A stretch of DNA of 64,000 nt, from positions 1,860,001 through 1,924,000 of the forward strand of contig NZ_CABPSK010000001.1 in the NCBI RefSeq assembly GCF_902459645.1, given 5' to 3'. The notes under the pieces are model-generated. The model ran no database searches. It had not been told where the DNA came from and saw only the letters and a list, made by a program, of their open reading frames with translations. The stretch's first letter is position 1; the number at the start of each line of letters is the position of its first letter. A program made the translations under genes and the position numbers. Positions 44,819-53,496 of the stretch are shown one piece after another. Source of the stretch: Pandoraea pneumonica (GTDB lineage: Bacteria > Pseudomonadota > Gammaproteobacteria > Burkholderiales > Burkholderiaceae).

Positions 44819-45100
44819 TTAGACGCCACTCGGTACCCAGTTTTGTTGGTATGGGTCTATCCCGAGTAACCGTAGCCTTTTCTGCATGCCAATGATGCAT
44901 TGATATTGGCCAGCCGTACCGCTCTTCAACATCACGAATTCTTCCGCCGAAATCTCGTCCTCGCGCCACGCAATCTGGTGCGCACCGGCGTCATAGCGCA
45001 CAAAGTAGCGGCCTTCTCGTTCGACCACCTCAAGTCCTTCGTGCTGTATGTTTCCGAAGACACGAGTTTCCATGATGTTTATGGATGGATGACTGTTCAT
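44819..45100 (-). CDS. small hypothetical protein
   Basis: A 93-residue protein (METRVFGNIQHEGLEVVERE in its middle part) with no recognised domain. The start at 45100 has GGAG six bases upstream; ATG 45073 is an alternative. It ends WVPSGV. It runs parallel with the next small gene on the minus strand and is separated from it by repeat copy B. Confidence 0.55.
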   Translation of the reverse strand: MNSHPSINIMETRVFGNIQHEGLEVVEREGRYFVRYDAGAHQIAWREDEISAEEFVMLKSGTAGQYQCIIGMQKRLRLLGIDPYQQNWVPSGV

Positions 45101-45124
45101 GACCTACTCCGGCCATTTATGAAA

Positions 45125-45142
45125 GGCCGCTTTCGACCCATT
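45125..45142. repeat. dispersed repeat, copy B (18-bp core)
   Basis: GGCCGCTTTCGACCCATT, identical to copy A. It lies in the 79-bp gap between two small minus-strand genes. Confidence 0.6.
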
Positions 45143-45179
45143 GCGGACGTTGGAAAGAAACTGCTTTTAAGTTGGTCTG

Positions 45180-45467
45180 TCATGTTTGACCGAGTTGCAG
45201 GCGCGCCGATTGCCATTCAGGCCAGACAGCCTCTGCAACAATGTCCGGGTAGCCGCGTTTCTCTTCCATCATTGCAGCTTTTGAAGCGGGCATCGCCATG
45301 CAAACCGCTGTGTCACGAATGGCAATGACTTCAGCCTCAGTCAATGGCCTGCCCTGTGCCTTTTCAGCGTGTAGAAGAACGGTCACAAGCGCAGGGATGA
45401 AAACCAAGCAGAGAGGGTCTTCGGACGGGGACGTTGGCGCTTGCCGTTTTCTGAACATTCCAAACAT
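45180..45467 (-). CDS. small conserved hypothetical protein
   Basis: A 95-residue soluble protein (MFGMFRKRQAPTSPSEDPLC at its start). The core is CLVFIPALVTVLLHAEKAQG and ends in WPEWQSARLQLG. The regular alternation of conserved aromatic and charged residues suggests a real protein family found in beta- and gamma-proteobacteria, without known function. No ribosome site is clear. Confidence 0.65.
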   Translation of the reverse strand: MFGMFRKRQAPTSPSEDPLCLVFIPALVTVLLHAEKAQGRPLTEAEVIAIRDTAVCMAMPASKAAMMEEKRGYPDIVAEAVWPEWQSARLQLGQT

Positions 45468-45510
45468 TTGGCGTAGAAAAGCAAAAAATAATCAATCAAA
45501 ATTTTCGCAA

Positions 45511-45606
45511 AGACCGCTCTTGGCCGATTTCTGCCGGTCACCACGGACCGATTGCGACCCAAAGCGGGCTGTTGAGTGGCCCAGAAGCGGTCATGCATTC
45601 GCTTGC
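45511..45606. repeat. dispersed repeat, copy C (degenerate, longer)
   Basis: It contains GACCGCTCTTGGCCGATT, GACCGATTGCGACCCAAAG and GTGGCCCAGAAGCGGTCA: three variants of the CCGCTT/CGACCCA theme in both orientations within about 100 bp, giving an imperfect hairpin. Confidence 0.5.
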
Positions 45607-45825
45607 TAAGGCCCGCCGCACCGATTTCGCAACTCATAGACCGCGGTTGGTCGGTCAGGCGATCAACTTCCGGTTGATGGCTGCTTTAGCATATGGGCGT
45701 ATCGTATCGAATGCCGGCATCACGGAATCGTTCTGATTAGTCAACAGCATAATTTTGTGCGACCTCAAAACATTGTTATGCTCCCTGTGCCTTTATCACG
45801 TTAATCACGTCCTGATATACCGACC

Positions 45826-47037
45826 ATGAGCTTTTTTAACCGCTTTCGCAATCGCAACGAACCTACCGAGAGTGAATTCGCCCAACTTCTCATCGGGGCA
45901 CTCAAGGAGGCGGGTGACACGCGCTCGTGGGTTTATGAGGCGGAGAATCAGCGGTTGGTGCAGTCGGACGTGCTTCCCAACTCGGCTCCAGGCATCGTTA
46001 ATCTGGTGAACATGTTCGCCGACTACCTCCTACGCAAGCCGGACCAGCGGCTCGACGTATTACAACGGCAAGCCCAAGCCGTGCTGCCATGGTCGCTGCC
46101 GACCACATTTGACGAAGCCAAAGACCGGCTGCGCCCGATAGTTCGTAGCACCACGGAAAGAGGGGTGTTGAGTTTGCAGATGGCCGAGCTGGGCAAGACG
46201 CCTCAGGAGCCTGCGTTCAAACATCTCTGTGAGAATTTGGAGCTTGGCCTCGCTTACGATGGTAGCGTGAATATTCTTCGCTTGACTGAGGATCACCTGA
46301 CTCAGTGGGGGATGGCTTTCGATGACGTTCTGGACGTGGCTCTCGATAACCTCCGCTTGGAGTCAAACAAGCCATGGTTGCAGTTGAGGGATGGCGTTTA
46401 TCTGTCGCAGTATGGCGACTACTATGATGCGGCCAGAATATTGTTGCCCGATGTTCTTCATCGCATTCCGTTCTCCGGGGCACCCGTGGTGATGGCTCCA
46501 AATCGAACTGCCTTGCTGTTGACAGGAGATCGAAATCCAGCGGGTCTACAGACCATGGTCGAGCTTGCCGAGCAGGCACGTGCTCAGCCACGTCCACTAC
46601 CCGCGTTGATGCTGAAGTGGAACGGAAGTCAATGGGAGCGATTTGTTCCTAAGGGGCTCGAAGAGAGGCTGTCATTGCTTCGCATTCAAGAGCTTGCCGC
46701 TGACTATGGCGACCAACAAAAGCTGTTGGAAAATGTCCACCAGAAGCAAGCGCTGGACATTTTTATCGCTGAGTACACTGGCGTCAAACGCGATGCAGGT
46801 GGGGTGCTCACGTACAGTGTTTGGACGGAAGGCGTCCATACGCTGCTGCCAGTTACTGACTTCACGGTTCTATATCGACCGTCTTCGAATGAGCGCGCAT
46901 GCGTTCCGACGCCTGAACTGCTTCGTGAATGCTCGGAGAGCATAGCTTGGACCGAGCATCTCCCAACTCGATTTGAGGTTGTGGCCTTTCCAGCGGATAA
47001 ATTCGAGGTGCTACAGACACGCTTTCCGACTTTTTGA
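45826..47037 (+). CDS. DUF1444-like hypothetical protein
   Basis: A 403-residue soluble protein with no signal peptide. The N-terminus is charged (MSFFNRFRNRNEPTESEF); the middle has DDVLDVALDNLRLES (about 165-179), the pattern of the DUF1444/YtpQ family. GC content looks lower than in the core region. It stands alone with long gaps on both sides. Function unknown; it is a possible inhibitor or immunity-like protein, but nothing shows that. Confidence 0.65.
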   Translation: MSFFNRFRNRNEPTESEFAQLLIGALKEAGDTRSWVYEAENQRLVQSDVLPNSAPGIVNLVNMFADYLLRKPDQRLDVLQRQAQAVLPWSLPTTFDEAKDRLRPIVRSTTERGVLSLQMAELGKTPQEPAFKHLCENLELGLAYDGSVNILRLTEDHLTQWGMAFDDVLDVALDNLRLESNKPWLQLRDGVYLSQYGDYYDAARILLPDVLHRIPFSGAPVVMAPNRTALLLTGDRNPAGLQTMVELAEQARAQPRPLPALMLKWNGSQWERFVPKGLEERLSLLRIQELAADYGDQQKLLENVHQKQALDIFIAEYTGVKRDAGGVLTYSVWTEGVHTLLPVTDFTVLYRPSSNERACVPTPELLRECSESIAWTEHLPTRFEVVAFPADKFEVLQTRFPTF

Positions 47038-47629
47038 CATCATTCAATTGCCGCTCTCGTTTCAAACGTTCTGCACTGATCACCCCACACCCGAAGAGCC
47101 TTCCGCACCCGCCCAAATTGGACTAAAAAATCGGTTTGGCTTCTTCTCACGCTCACCTTAACCTCTTGGGAAATCTGCTATTCAACGTATCCAGTCTCAT
47201 ACACTTTGGCTGGCTTGGGACTTTGGTCACATCATCCGCCGGGATACTCGCGGCGGCGTCGTGAACAACTCAAGATCGCCCATTCAGTTTTCCTCCTGCA
47301 CCTGTTGCTAGGCTTGTTCCTAACGACAACTGCACTCTTTAGCGCAATGGATTGTGTTGGATGCGAGGGTGGCTAGTCGGCATCCACAGCCCTAAATTGT
47401 TACCGATCAGTATGCGGTGCGGACCGGTTGTTCATAGCCTGGGCGGGGCTGTTCCACCGGCAATTCGCTAATGGGGACCTGAAATTCAGCGAGGGTGAAC
47501 GAGACGTTTGATATTCAAATTAGATGGCGACTTAGACAGACCGCATCTGGCCGCGCGCTGCCTTATGCAAACTGCATCAAAAATCGGACGGAAATCGTGG
47601 GGTACTCCGCGGGCAGTGATCGAGATGGA
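47038..47629. other. 592-bp gap, possibly decayed coding DNA
   Basis: No firm gene. An open frame without an ATG runs to a stop at 47376 on the plus strand; from TTG 47206 it would give 56 residues with one hydrophobic helix (LLHLLLGLFLTTTALF) and a tail MDCVGCEGG. It may be the remnant of a small membrane protein. Confidence 0.35.
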
Positions 47630-47863
47630 TTACTTCAGTGCGTGGACGACAATGTCGCACAACCTTTCAGCCTCATCTTTTTGTCTGCGCGGTACGACTT
47701 CATCATCAATAATTCCAGAGAGTCGTGAGCGCAGAATCATAAAAATTTCTGTCCCGGTCGCCCCTTCGGATAGCGCGCCTCGAAGCCCCTCTGCGTGCAT
47801 CGAAAAATCAGCGTCAGCAAGCGAACGGGCTAGAACTTCAACAGCGTCGTAAATGTTTGTCAT
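47630..47863 (-). CDS. small hypothetical protein
   Basis: A 77-residue helical protein starting MTNIYDAVEVLARSLADADF. The regular helix and charged pattern look like a folded small protein. The frame extends upstream to 47959, but the part before ATG 47863 shows no ribosome site. Divergent from the SDR gene across 117 bp. No domain is recognised. Confidence 0.6.
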   Translation of the reverse strand: MTNIYDAVEVLARSLADADFSMHAEGLRGALSEGATGTEIFMILRSRLSGIIDDEVVPRRQKDEAERLCDIVVHALK

Positions 47864-47980
47864 CGGCAGACTCTTTTGACGGTCGATGGGTCTTCCCATA
47901 TTCGACCGCAAGAAACGGAGTGCCAAGTGTAGCGGGGACAAGCAGAATGCGGCCTTCAACGACGGATGAAGGTCTTAATC

Positions 47981-48748
47981 ATGTCTCTACTAGACGGAAA
48001 GGTGGCCATCGTTACCGGTGCATCGGCTGGTATCGGGCGGGCAATAGCGCTGATGTTCGCTTCGCAAGGCACCGCAGTTGTTCTGACGGCGCGAGATCAA
48101 GTGCGACTGGATCAGGTTGCCGATGAGATTCGCAGGAAAGGCGGGCGGGCATATGTGTTCGCTGGCGACGTTGGCCAGGCCGACACCCACGAAGAGTGTG
48201 TAGCAGCGGCGATGCACGAGTTCGGCGGTCTCGACATTGCCATCAATAACGCGGGAACTGTCGGAGCGATTAAACCGCTTGCCGACATCTCGCCGGAAGA
48301 GTGGCAGCAAACCCTGACGATCAACCTTACGGCGGCCTATCTGGGAGCCCGCAGTCAGATACCCGCAATGCTCGCACGTAATGGCGGCTCGGGCGTCTCG
48401 GGCGGCTCGATCGTATTCACCTCCAGCTTCGTTGGCACCAGCGTGGGCTTGCCTGGTATGGCGGCCTATGGCGCCTCGAAGGCCGGGTTAATGGGATTGG
48501 TGAAAGGCATCACCGCCGACTACGGCGCCCAAGGCATCAGGGCCAACGCACTGCTGCCGGGGGGCGCGGATACTGGAATGGCGGGCGACCAGAGCCAAAA
48601 AGAATGGGCGGCTGGATTGCATGCCATGAAGCGCATTGCCCAACCTGAAGAAATCGCATCTGCCGCGCTCTTTTTAGCCAGCTCCATGTCCAGCTTCGTC
48701 ACCGGATCGGCCCTCTTTGCCGACGGAGGGAATGCTGCTGTGAAGTGA
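47981..48748 (+). CDS. SDR family oxidoreductase
   Basis: A 255-residue short-chain dehydrogenase with the NAD(P)-binding TGASAGIGRAIA (about 13-24), NNAG (about 90-93), the catalytic Ser in FTSSFVG and YGASK with Tyr and Lys (about 160-164), and a C-terminal PEEIASAALFLAS. It is a complete classical SDR. ATG 47981 is preferred (GAAGG upstream). Its substrate is unknown. Confidence 0.9.
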   Translation: MSLLDGKVAIVTGASAGIGRAIALMFASQGTAVVLTARDQVRLDQVADEIRRKGGRAYVFAGDVGQADTHEECVAAAMHEFGGLDIAINNAGTVGAIKPLADISPEEWQQTLTINLTAAYLGARSQIPAMLARNGGSGVSGGSIVFTSSFVGTSVGLPGMAAYGASKAGLMGLVKGITADYGAQGIRANALLPGGADTGMAGDQSQKEWAAGLHAMKRIAQPEEIASAALFLASSMSSFVTGSALFADGGNAAVK

Positions 48749-49168
48749 CGGACCTGAGCGCCCAACCGACGAGGCAACTTATGTCGCGCTTGAATCGTTT
48801 GAAGGTGCGTTGGACCGTAGATACGGTGGTTTCGCACTAGCCCACCGCGGCGAAATGATGCGGGGTGCGAGGCGCTGCGCATCGGCATAGTGCCCGGCTT
48901 CGGAACCGGTGAGCTTTCGGGGCTCAGGGGCCAACTGCAAAGACGACGTGAGGCTGGCAAGTGCTTATTACATGCTGACCCGCTTGACAGCCTACCGAGT
49001 CAGTGGTGGTAAGGCGGCCGGTCTCGAGTGATGAGCAGCCGCTCGCATATCCATACGGCGACCTTGCCGAACTATGCTTCATGGCCGATTTTCGCCGGCC
49101 GCTACGGACCACTTGCGCCCGGAAAGCGACGCTTAGATAGACGCTTCGTTTGCCACGGCCGTGAGTTC
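48749..49168. other. 420-bp gap with repeat copy D
   Basis: No gene was seen on either strand. Near 49089-49133 it holds ATGGCCGATTTTCGCCGGCCGCTACGG-type sequence (GGCCGATTTTCGCCGG), a loose member of the repeat family. Confidence 0.4.
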
Positions 49169-49498
49169 TCACTCGTCGACGCTAATGTGCGCATCGCGTG
49201 AAAAATCGTGGGCTTGTAGGGCCGGACGTATTGCCTTAATTAGTCGATCGGCATCCATGCTCTTCATGTATATGGTCGCCTTTCGTCCGTCGATCGAAAC
49301 TTCGTCTCCATCGAGCTCTCCTGAGTGTGTTTGCTTTGCTACGGCATCTAGTTCGTCCTCAAGCTGGTGTAACTGCGTCAAGTCTCTACTTCCGTAGTCC
49401 ATGACAATGACAACTTGGTTGTCTTTGGAAAAGTTGTCGGCCCATGTCGAACTTGCGAGAAGCAGGAGCAGAAGCGGAAAGTAGTGAGGTGTTCGCAT
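49169..49498 (-). CDS. small exported hypothetical protein
   Basis: A 109-residue protein with a signal peptide (MRTPHYFPLLLLLLASSTWA, cleavage after WA) and a soluble mature part that mixes strands and helices (VVIVMDYGSRDLTQLHQLED). No Cys pair. Its role is unknown. Confidence 0.65.
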   Translation of the reverse strand: MRTPHYFPLLLLLLASSTWADNFSKDNQVVIVMDYGSRDLTQLHQLEDELDAVAKQTHSGELDGDEVSIDGRKATIYMKSMDADRLIKAIRPALQAHDFSRDAHISVDE

Positions 49499-49754
49499 AA
49501 GACGCTTTATGATTTTTCGCGTGATAAAGCACGCTCAAACGGGACGGCATCGGAGATCGGACATTGATTTTCGACGATTTTGGCTTCAACGTCGAACGAC
49601 CGAAATTGGCCACAAGCCACCTGTCGATCGCCTTCCTACTTCCTCACAGCTTGTCTGGGTGCGCGGCTCGCAGGTAGCTCGGTCATGCGAGTGCCACCAT
49701 CGCGGACCAGCGTTAAAATCGCGCCACTCGAGGAACGGCTACGGCCAAAACGAC

Positions 49755-50345
49755 ATGAACGATAGAAATCGCGCCGGAGAAGTTGAGATTGCTTGGCAAT
49801 CACTAACGGCGGCTATGCTGGCAAACGAAACGATTCATCCGGTGAAATCGCTCGTGAATGCGAGCGGCAAGATCGCCGTGCCAAGCAGTGCCGGGGTTTA
49901 TGCATTCTGGTGGATGGCGAGTAAAGAGCGGTTGCTGTCATCCAATCGCCACATTCGCCTACACGGCCCGAACAATGGTCGGGTCGATGTGGAGTACCAC
50001 GACTGGTGGCCGAGCGAAGCTCCGTTTCCGTGCTTATACGTTGGCAAGGCGACCAATCTAAAGAAACGATTTGGGCAGCACCTGATGCGCGGCACGCCCG
50101 ACCGCGCGCATCACTCGGCACCGGACAACGAAAAAGGGAAAGCGAAGACTACGGCGTGCCAGTTGCGGTTCGGTATCGAGCACATTTTCCCGATGGAAGT
50201 TGATCCGCTTTCCCTTATCAATGAGGCCATGGGCTATTCCTGGTGCGATACGTTTCCGGAGAACGCGGTCGCCGAGCGTTTTTTCGCCGAGGACCGGCTT
50301 GTCGGGTATTTGAGGCCTTGGTTCAATATTGATTCGGAACGTTGA
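49755..50345 (+). CDS. stand-alone GIY-YIG nuclease domain protein
   Basis: A 196-residue protein. The GIY-YIG motifs are GVYAFW (about 47-52) and CLYVGKAT (about 93-100), the catalytic Arg is in NLKKRF (about 105) and a plausible metal-binding Glu174 is in NAVAERFF. A large loop between the motifs (about 55-90) sets it apart from UvrC or homing nucleases. A few such orphan GIY-YIG proteins sit next to mobile or defence loci. The start at 49755 has only a weak ribosome site; the frame runs upstream to 49509. Confidence 0.75.
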   Translation: MNDRNRAGEVEIAWQSLTAAMLANETIHPVKSLVNASGKIAVPSSAGVYAFWWMASKERLLSSNRHIRLHGPNNGRVDVEYHDWWPSEAPFPCLYVGKATNLKKRFGQHLMRGTPDRAHHSAPDNEKGKAKTTACQLRFGIEHIFPMEVDPLSLINEAMGYSWCDTFPENAVAERFFAEDRLVGYLRPWFNIDSER

Positions 50346-50403
50346 GCTCGTGCGGCAGGTTCCAGAGCGAACCTGCCCGTTCAATGGCGGCTTTGCGGGT
50401 AGG

Positions 50404-50432
50404 TCAGTGGCCACAATTGGCCGAAAACAGTC
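50404..50432. repeat. dispersed repeat, copies E/F (49,596 and 50,404)
   Basis: GTGGCCACAATTGGCCGAA here and GACCGAAATTGGCCACAAG at about 49596-49614 are each other's approximate reverse complements, on either side of the GIY-YIG gene. Confidence 0.45.
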
Positions 50433-50558
50433 GCCGCCCTTAGCCCGCTTGCACTCGTTCCGCCCCACCCGGCCTGCGCCCGGTGACACACCTCACAAGA
50501 CACCCCAACTCCACCACGCCGTTACCTTGCTAATTCCCAATCACCGCTTTTATTACGC

Positions 50559-51191
50559 TTAACAGCGGATCATCTCCGGAATCTCCGCCAGATAAGGCGT
50601 GATGTTCGCCATCGCGCGCGTCACGTAATCGGCTTTCTCGCCCACCGGCGCCACGTAATGCATGGCGCTGCGTGCGGCCTCGAAGCCCTCCAAGCCAGCG
50701 ATGAACCACGCTGCCAGATACTGCGAGGCGAGACATCCGCCCGCCGTTGCGACGTTGCCCTTTGCCGTGAAAGGCCGCGCCAGCACTTCCACGCCCGCCT
50801 CCTCGACCCAAGGCTTCGTCGTGAGATCGGTACACGCCGGCACGCCGTTCAACAACCCCAGCTTCGCGAGCACCAGCGTTCCTGAACACTGAGCGCCGAT
50901 CATCTGACGCGCCGGATCGAGCTTCAACCGCGACATCAGCGCCGCGTCGGCGACCACGTCGCGAGTGAGCATGCCACTGCCGACCAGCACGGCATCGGCC
51001 TCGCAGGCGTCCTCCAACGACGCCTGTGCTTCGAGCACCACCCCGTTCATCGAACGCACTTTCGGCGTCGAGCTTGCAATCGACACGCGCCATCCCGGGC
51101 GTTTCACGCGATTGAGAATCCCGAGCGCGATGAGCGAGTCGAGTTCATTAAAACCTTCAAAAGTCAGAATTGCGACGTGAGTGGAACGCAT
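50559..51191 (-). CDS. DJ-1/PfpI family protein
   Basis: A 210-residue protein of the class I glutamine-amidotransferase-like fold. The nucleophile elbow is GAQCSGTLVLAK with Cys102; an acidic residue in LTFEGFNELD is in the position of the family's conserved Glu. It is divergent from the MocR-type gene with an inverted-repeat operator between them, so it is probably regulated by it. Chaperone, glyoxalase or amidase roles are known in the family; which applies is open. Confidence 0.86.
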   Translation of the reverse strand: MRSTHVAILTFEGFNELDSLIALGILNRVKRPGWRVSIASSTPKVRSMNGVVLEAQASLEDACEADAVLVGSGMLTRDVVADAALMSRLKLDPARQMIGAQCSGTLVLAKLGLLNGVPACTDLTTKPWVEEAGVEVLARPFTAKGNVATAGGCLASQYLAAWFIAGLEGFEAARSAMHYVAPVGEKADYVTRAMANITPYLAEIPEMIRC

Positions 51192-51244
51192 GGGGGGCCT
51201 CGGTGGTAGCGACGTTGTATTGCGGCATCGTAGAACCGATAATC

Positions 51245-51266
51245 ATGACAATCAAATAATTGTCAT
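51245..51266. promoter_or_regulatory. inverted-repeat operator between DJ-1 and MocR genes
   Basis: ATGACAAT (51245-51252) and ATTGTCAT (51259-51266) form a perfect 8-bp inverted repeat with a 6-bp spacer, centred in the 89-bp divergent gap. It is the expected place for MocR autoregulation. Confidence 0.7.
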
Positions 51267-51280
51267 GGATACACTTTCCC

Positions 51281-52612
51281 ATGCCGCAATCGCGCTACAA
51301 GGCTTTGGTCGATCGACTGGCCGACGACATTCGCACCCAACGGCTGCGCCCGGGCACGCGTCTGCCCACGCACCGAGAGCTCGCCGCGCGTGAAGGGTTG
51401 GCGCTCGTCACGGCGACGCGCGTCTATGCAGAGTTGCAGGCGATGGGCTTGGTGAGTGGCGAGGCGGGGCGTGGCACGTTCGTGCGCGAAGCGCTGCCCA
51501 GTGCGCAGGGCAGCTACCTGTACGGCTGGAGTACTGAGCGCGTCGATCTGAGCTTCAATGCGCCGACGTTGCCCGAGCAAGCGGGCCTCTTGCGTACGGC
51601 GCTGCGTCAGTTGGCGGCTGGCGGAGACGTGGAAGCCCTCTTGCGCTATCAACCGCATAGCGGCCGCGACCATGAACGGGAAATCGTGGCGCGTCACGTG
51701 GGACTGCGCGGCATTAGCGCATCGCCGCAGTCCGTGCTCGTCGTGAGTGGCGGGCAACATGGTTTGGCGACAACGGCCATGGCGCTGCTGGAGCCCGGCG
51801 ATGTCGTGGCGGTAGATGCCCTCACCTACCCCGGGTTCAAGTTGGTGGCGGAAGCCTGCCGATTGGAGCTAGCGCCCATTCCCGCAGCAGGCCACGGCCC
51901 CGATCTCGACGCATTGGCCGCGCTGTGCAGACAACGCCGTGTGCGTGCCGTGTACACGATGCCGACGCTGCACAACCCGCTGGGCTGGGTGACGAGCGCA
52001 GCACGACGCGAGGCGTTGGTCGCCATCGCCCGTCGGCACGACTTGATCTTGATCGAAGACGCGGCATACGCGTATCTCGCCACCGATGCGCCCCCGCCGT
52101 TGGCTGCGCTCGCGCCGGAGAGAACCGTCTACGTCTCGAGCTTTTCCAAGAGTGTCGCGACGGGGCTTCGCGTGGGTTTTCTCGTCGCGCCGATTGCATG
52201 GGTGCCGAAACTCGAACGCACCGTTCGCGCAACAACATGGAACACGCCCGCGATGATGACGGCGATTGCCTGCGCGTGGGCGGAAGACGGCACCGTAGTG
52301 CGTATGGAAGACGGCAAGCGCCGCGATGCCGCGATGCGCCAGTCGCTCGCGGCCGATCTGTTGGGAGGACTCACGCGCGTCGGGCATCCAGCGTCGTACT
52401 TCGTCTGGCTGCCATTACCGAACGAAGTGCGCGCCGACACCATCGCCACGGCGTTGATGCACGAGAACATCGCGGTCTCGACGGCTGAACCGTTTGCGAC
52501 ATCACCGCAGGTGCCGCACGCGATTCGGCTCGCACTGGGCTCCGTTGCCATTCCCGCGTTATCGCAAGCGCTGCAAACGGTGGCGCGTGTGATCGCCGAT
52601 CACACCTACTGA
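51281..52612 (+). CDS. MocR-type regulator (GntR winged helix fused to PLP aminotransferase domain)
   Basis: A 443-residue fusion: an N-terminal GntR winged helix-turn-helix (about 1-70; LPTHRELAAREGLALVTATRVYAEL) joined to a class I aminotransferase domain (about 90-440), with the PLP Lys in SSFSKSVATGLRVGF and Asp in LILIEDAAYAYL. MocR proteins sense PLP-linked amines. ATG 51281 (MPQSRYKALV) is chosen; the TTG 51260 start overlaps the operator and is less likely. Confidence 0.9.
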   Translation: MPQSRYKALVDRLADDIRTQRLRPGTRLPTHRELAAREGLALVTATRVYAELQAMGLVSGEAGRGTFVREALPSAQGSYLYGWSTERVDLSFNAPTLPEQAGLLRTALRQLAAGGDVEALLRYQPHSGRDHEREIVARHVGLRGISASPQSVLVVSGGQHGLATTAMALLEPGDVVAVDALTYPGFKLVAEACRLELAPIPAAGHGPDLDALAALCRQRRVRAVYTMPTLHNPLGWVTSAARREALVAIARRHDLILIEDAAYAYLATDAPPPLAALAPERTVYVSSFSKSVATGLRVGFLVAPIAWVPKLERTVRATTWNTPAMMTAIACAWAEDGTVVRMEDGKRRDAAMRQSLAADLLGGLTRVGHPASYFVWLPLPNEVRADTIATALMHENIAVSTAEPFATSPQVPHAIRLALGSVAIPALSQALQTVARVIADHTY

Positions 52613-52630
52613 ACGGGGGCTTGCGGGCCG

Positions 52631-53392
52631 TCAAGCCTGACCGGGCTGCGTGCGCTCTGGATTCCAGCCCAACGCGTTATAGGCGTGGTAGCGGGCGATG
52701 CCGATGTATTCATGCAGCGCAACATCGGTCAGGGTGAAGTTGTAGGCCACCGGCATGAACGACGACGTGGCTTGCAGATAGTCGCCGCGAACCAGCGTGG
52801 CCTTCACACCGAAATGGGAGAAGTAAAGCGCGCCGCGTTGCAGATGGAAACCGGACGAGACGATCACCACACGGTCCGCGCCGTATTCCTTGAGCAGGTC
52901 GGCCGTGAACTGCGCGTTCTGCCAAGTGTTCATGCTCTTGGGTTCCTGGCGAATATCCGCGACGGGCACGCCCATCCTCGCGAGGGAATCCTGATATACG
53001 GCCGCTTCCGATTGGCCGGTCTTTCTCGCATCGCCGCCGCTCACGAGAATGACGCAATTCGGTTTGGCTTGGTGGCAGGCCTGATATTCCTCGACAGCCG
53101 CCACAAAGCGGGGATACGAGAACGACCCCGGCTCTACGCCCTCAACACCGGCAACTCGCTGCGTTCCTGCGCCCAACAGCACGATCACGTTGTGCTCGCC
53201 CCACGCTATTGCGGGCTTGGCGGCATAGCGCGATTGGAGCGTACCGAGGAGCCACTTGGGCACGACCCCGCACCCTATCGCAAGGAAGAGGATGGCGCTG
53301 GCGGAAAATAGCGTTACGCTAGTGCGCCGCCACTTGATCCCGCGAAAGAAACACGCGAGTGCTGCAATTACGATCAGTGCTGCCAACGTCAT
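52631..53392 (-). CDS. YdcF/ElyC-like (DUF218) membrane-anchored protein
   Basis: A 253-residue protein: two N-terminal hydrophobic helices (about 1-50), then a DUF218 domain with VIVLLGAGTQRV, CVILVSGGDARKTGQSEAAVY (in part: LVSGGDARKTGQSEA), EPKSMNTWQNA and VIVSSGFHLQRG. Family members take part in envelope or vancomycin-type processes (ElyC, SanA); the exact role here is unknown. Convergent with the MocR gene at 18 bp. Confidence 0.86.
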   Translation of the reverse strand: MTLAALIVIAALACFFRGIKWRRTSVTLFSASAILFLAIGCGVVPKWLLGTLQSRYAAKPAIAWGEHNVIVLLGAGTQRVAGVEGVEPGSFSYPRFVAAVEEYQACHQAKPNCVILVSGGDARKTGQSEAAVYQDSLARMGVPVADIRQEPKSMNTWQNAQFTADLLKEYGADRVVIVSSGFHLQRGALYFSHFGVKATLVRGDYLQATSSFMPVAYNFTLTDVALHEYIGIARYHAYNALGWNPERTQPGQA

Positions 53393-53496
53393 ACAACTCC
53401 TCGGTGCGGGTATCGGTCTGCCAAAAGACTACTTAATACCCCATCGAGATGAAACCGGTATGAATTCCCCGGAGGCTTCGGGTAAAGGAGTTTCAA

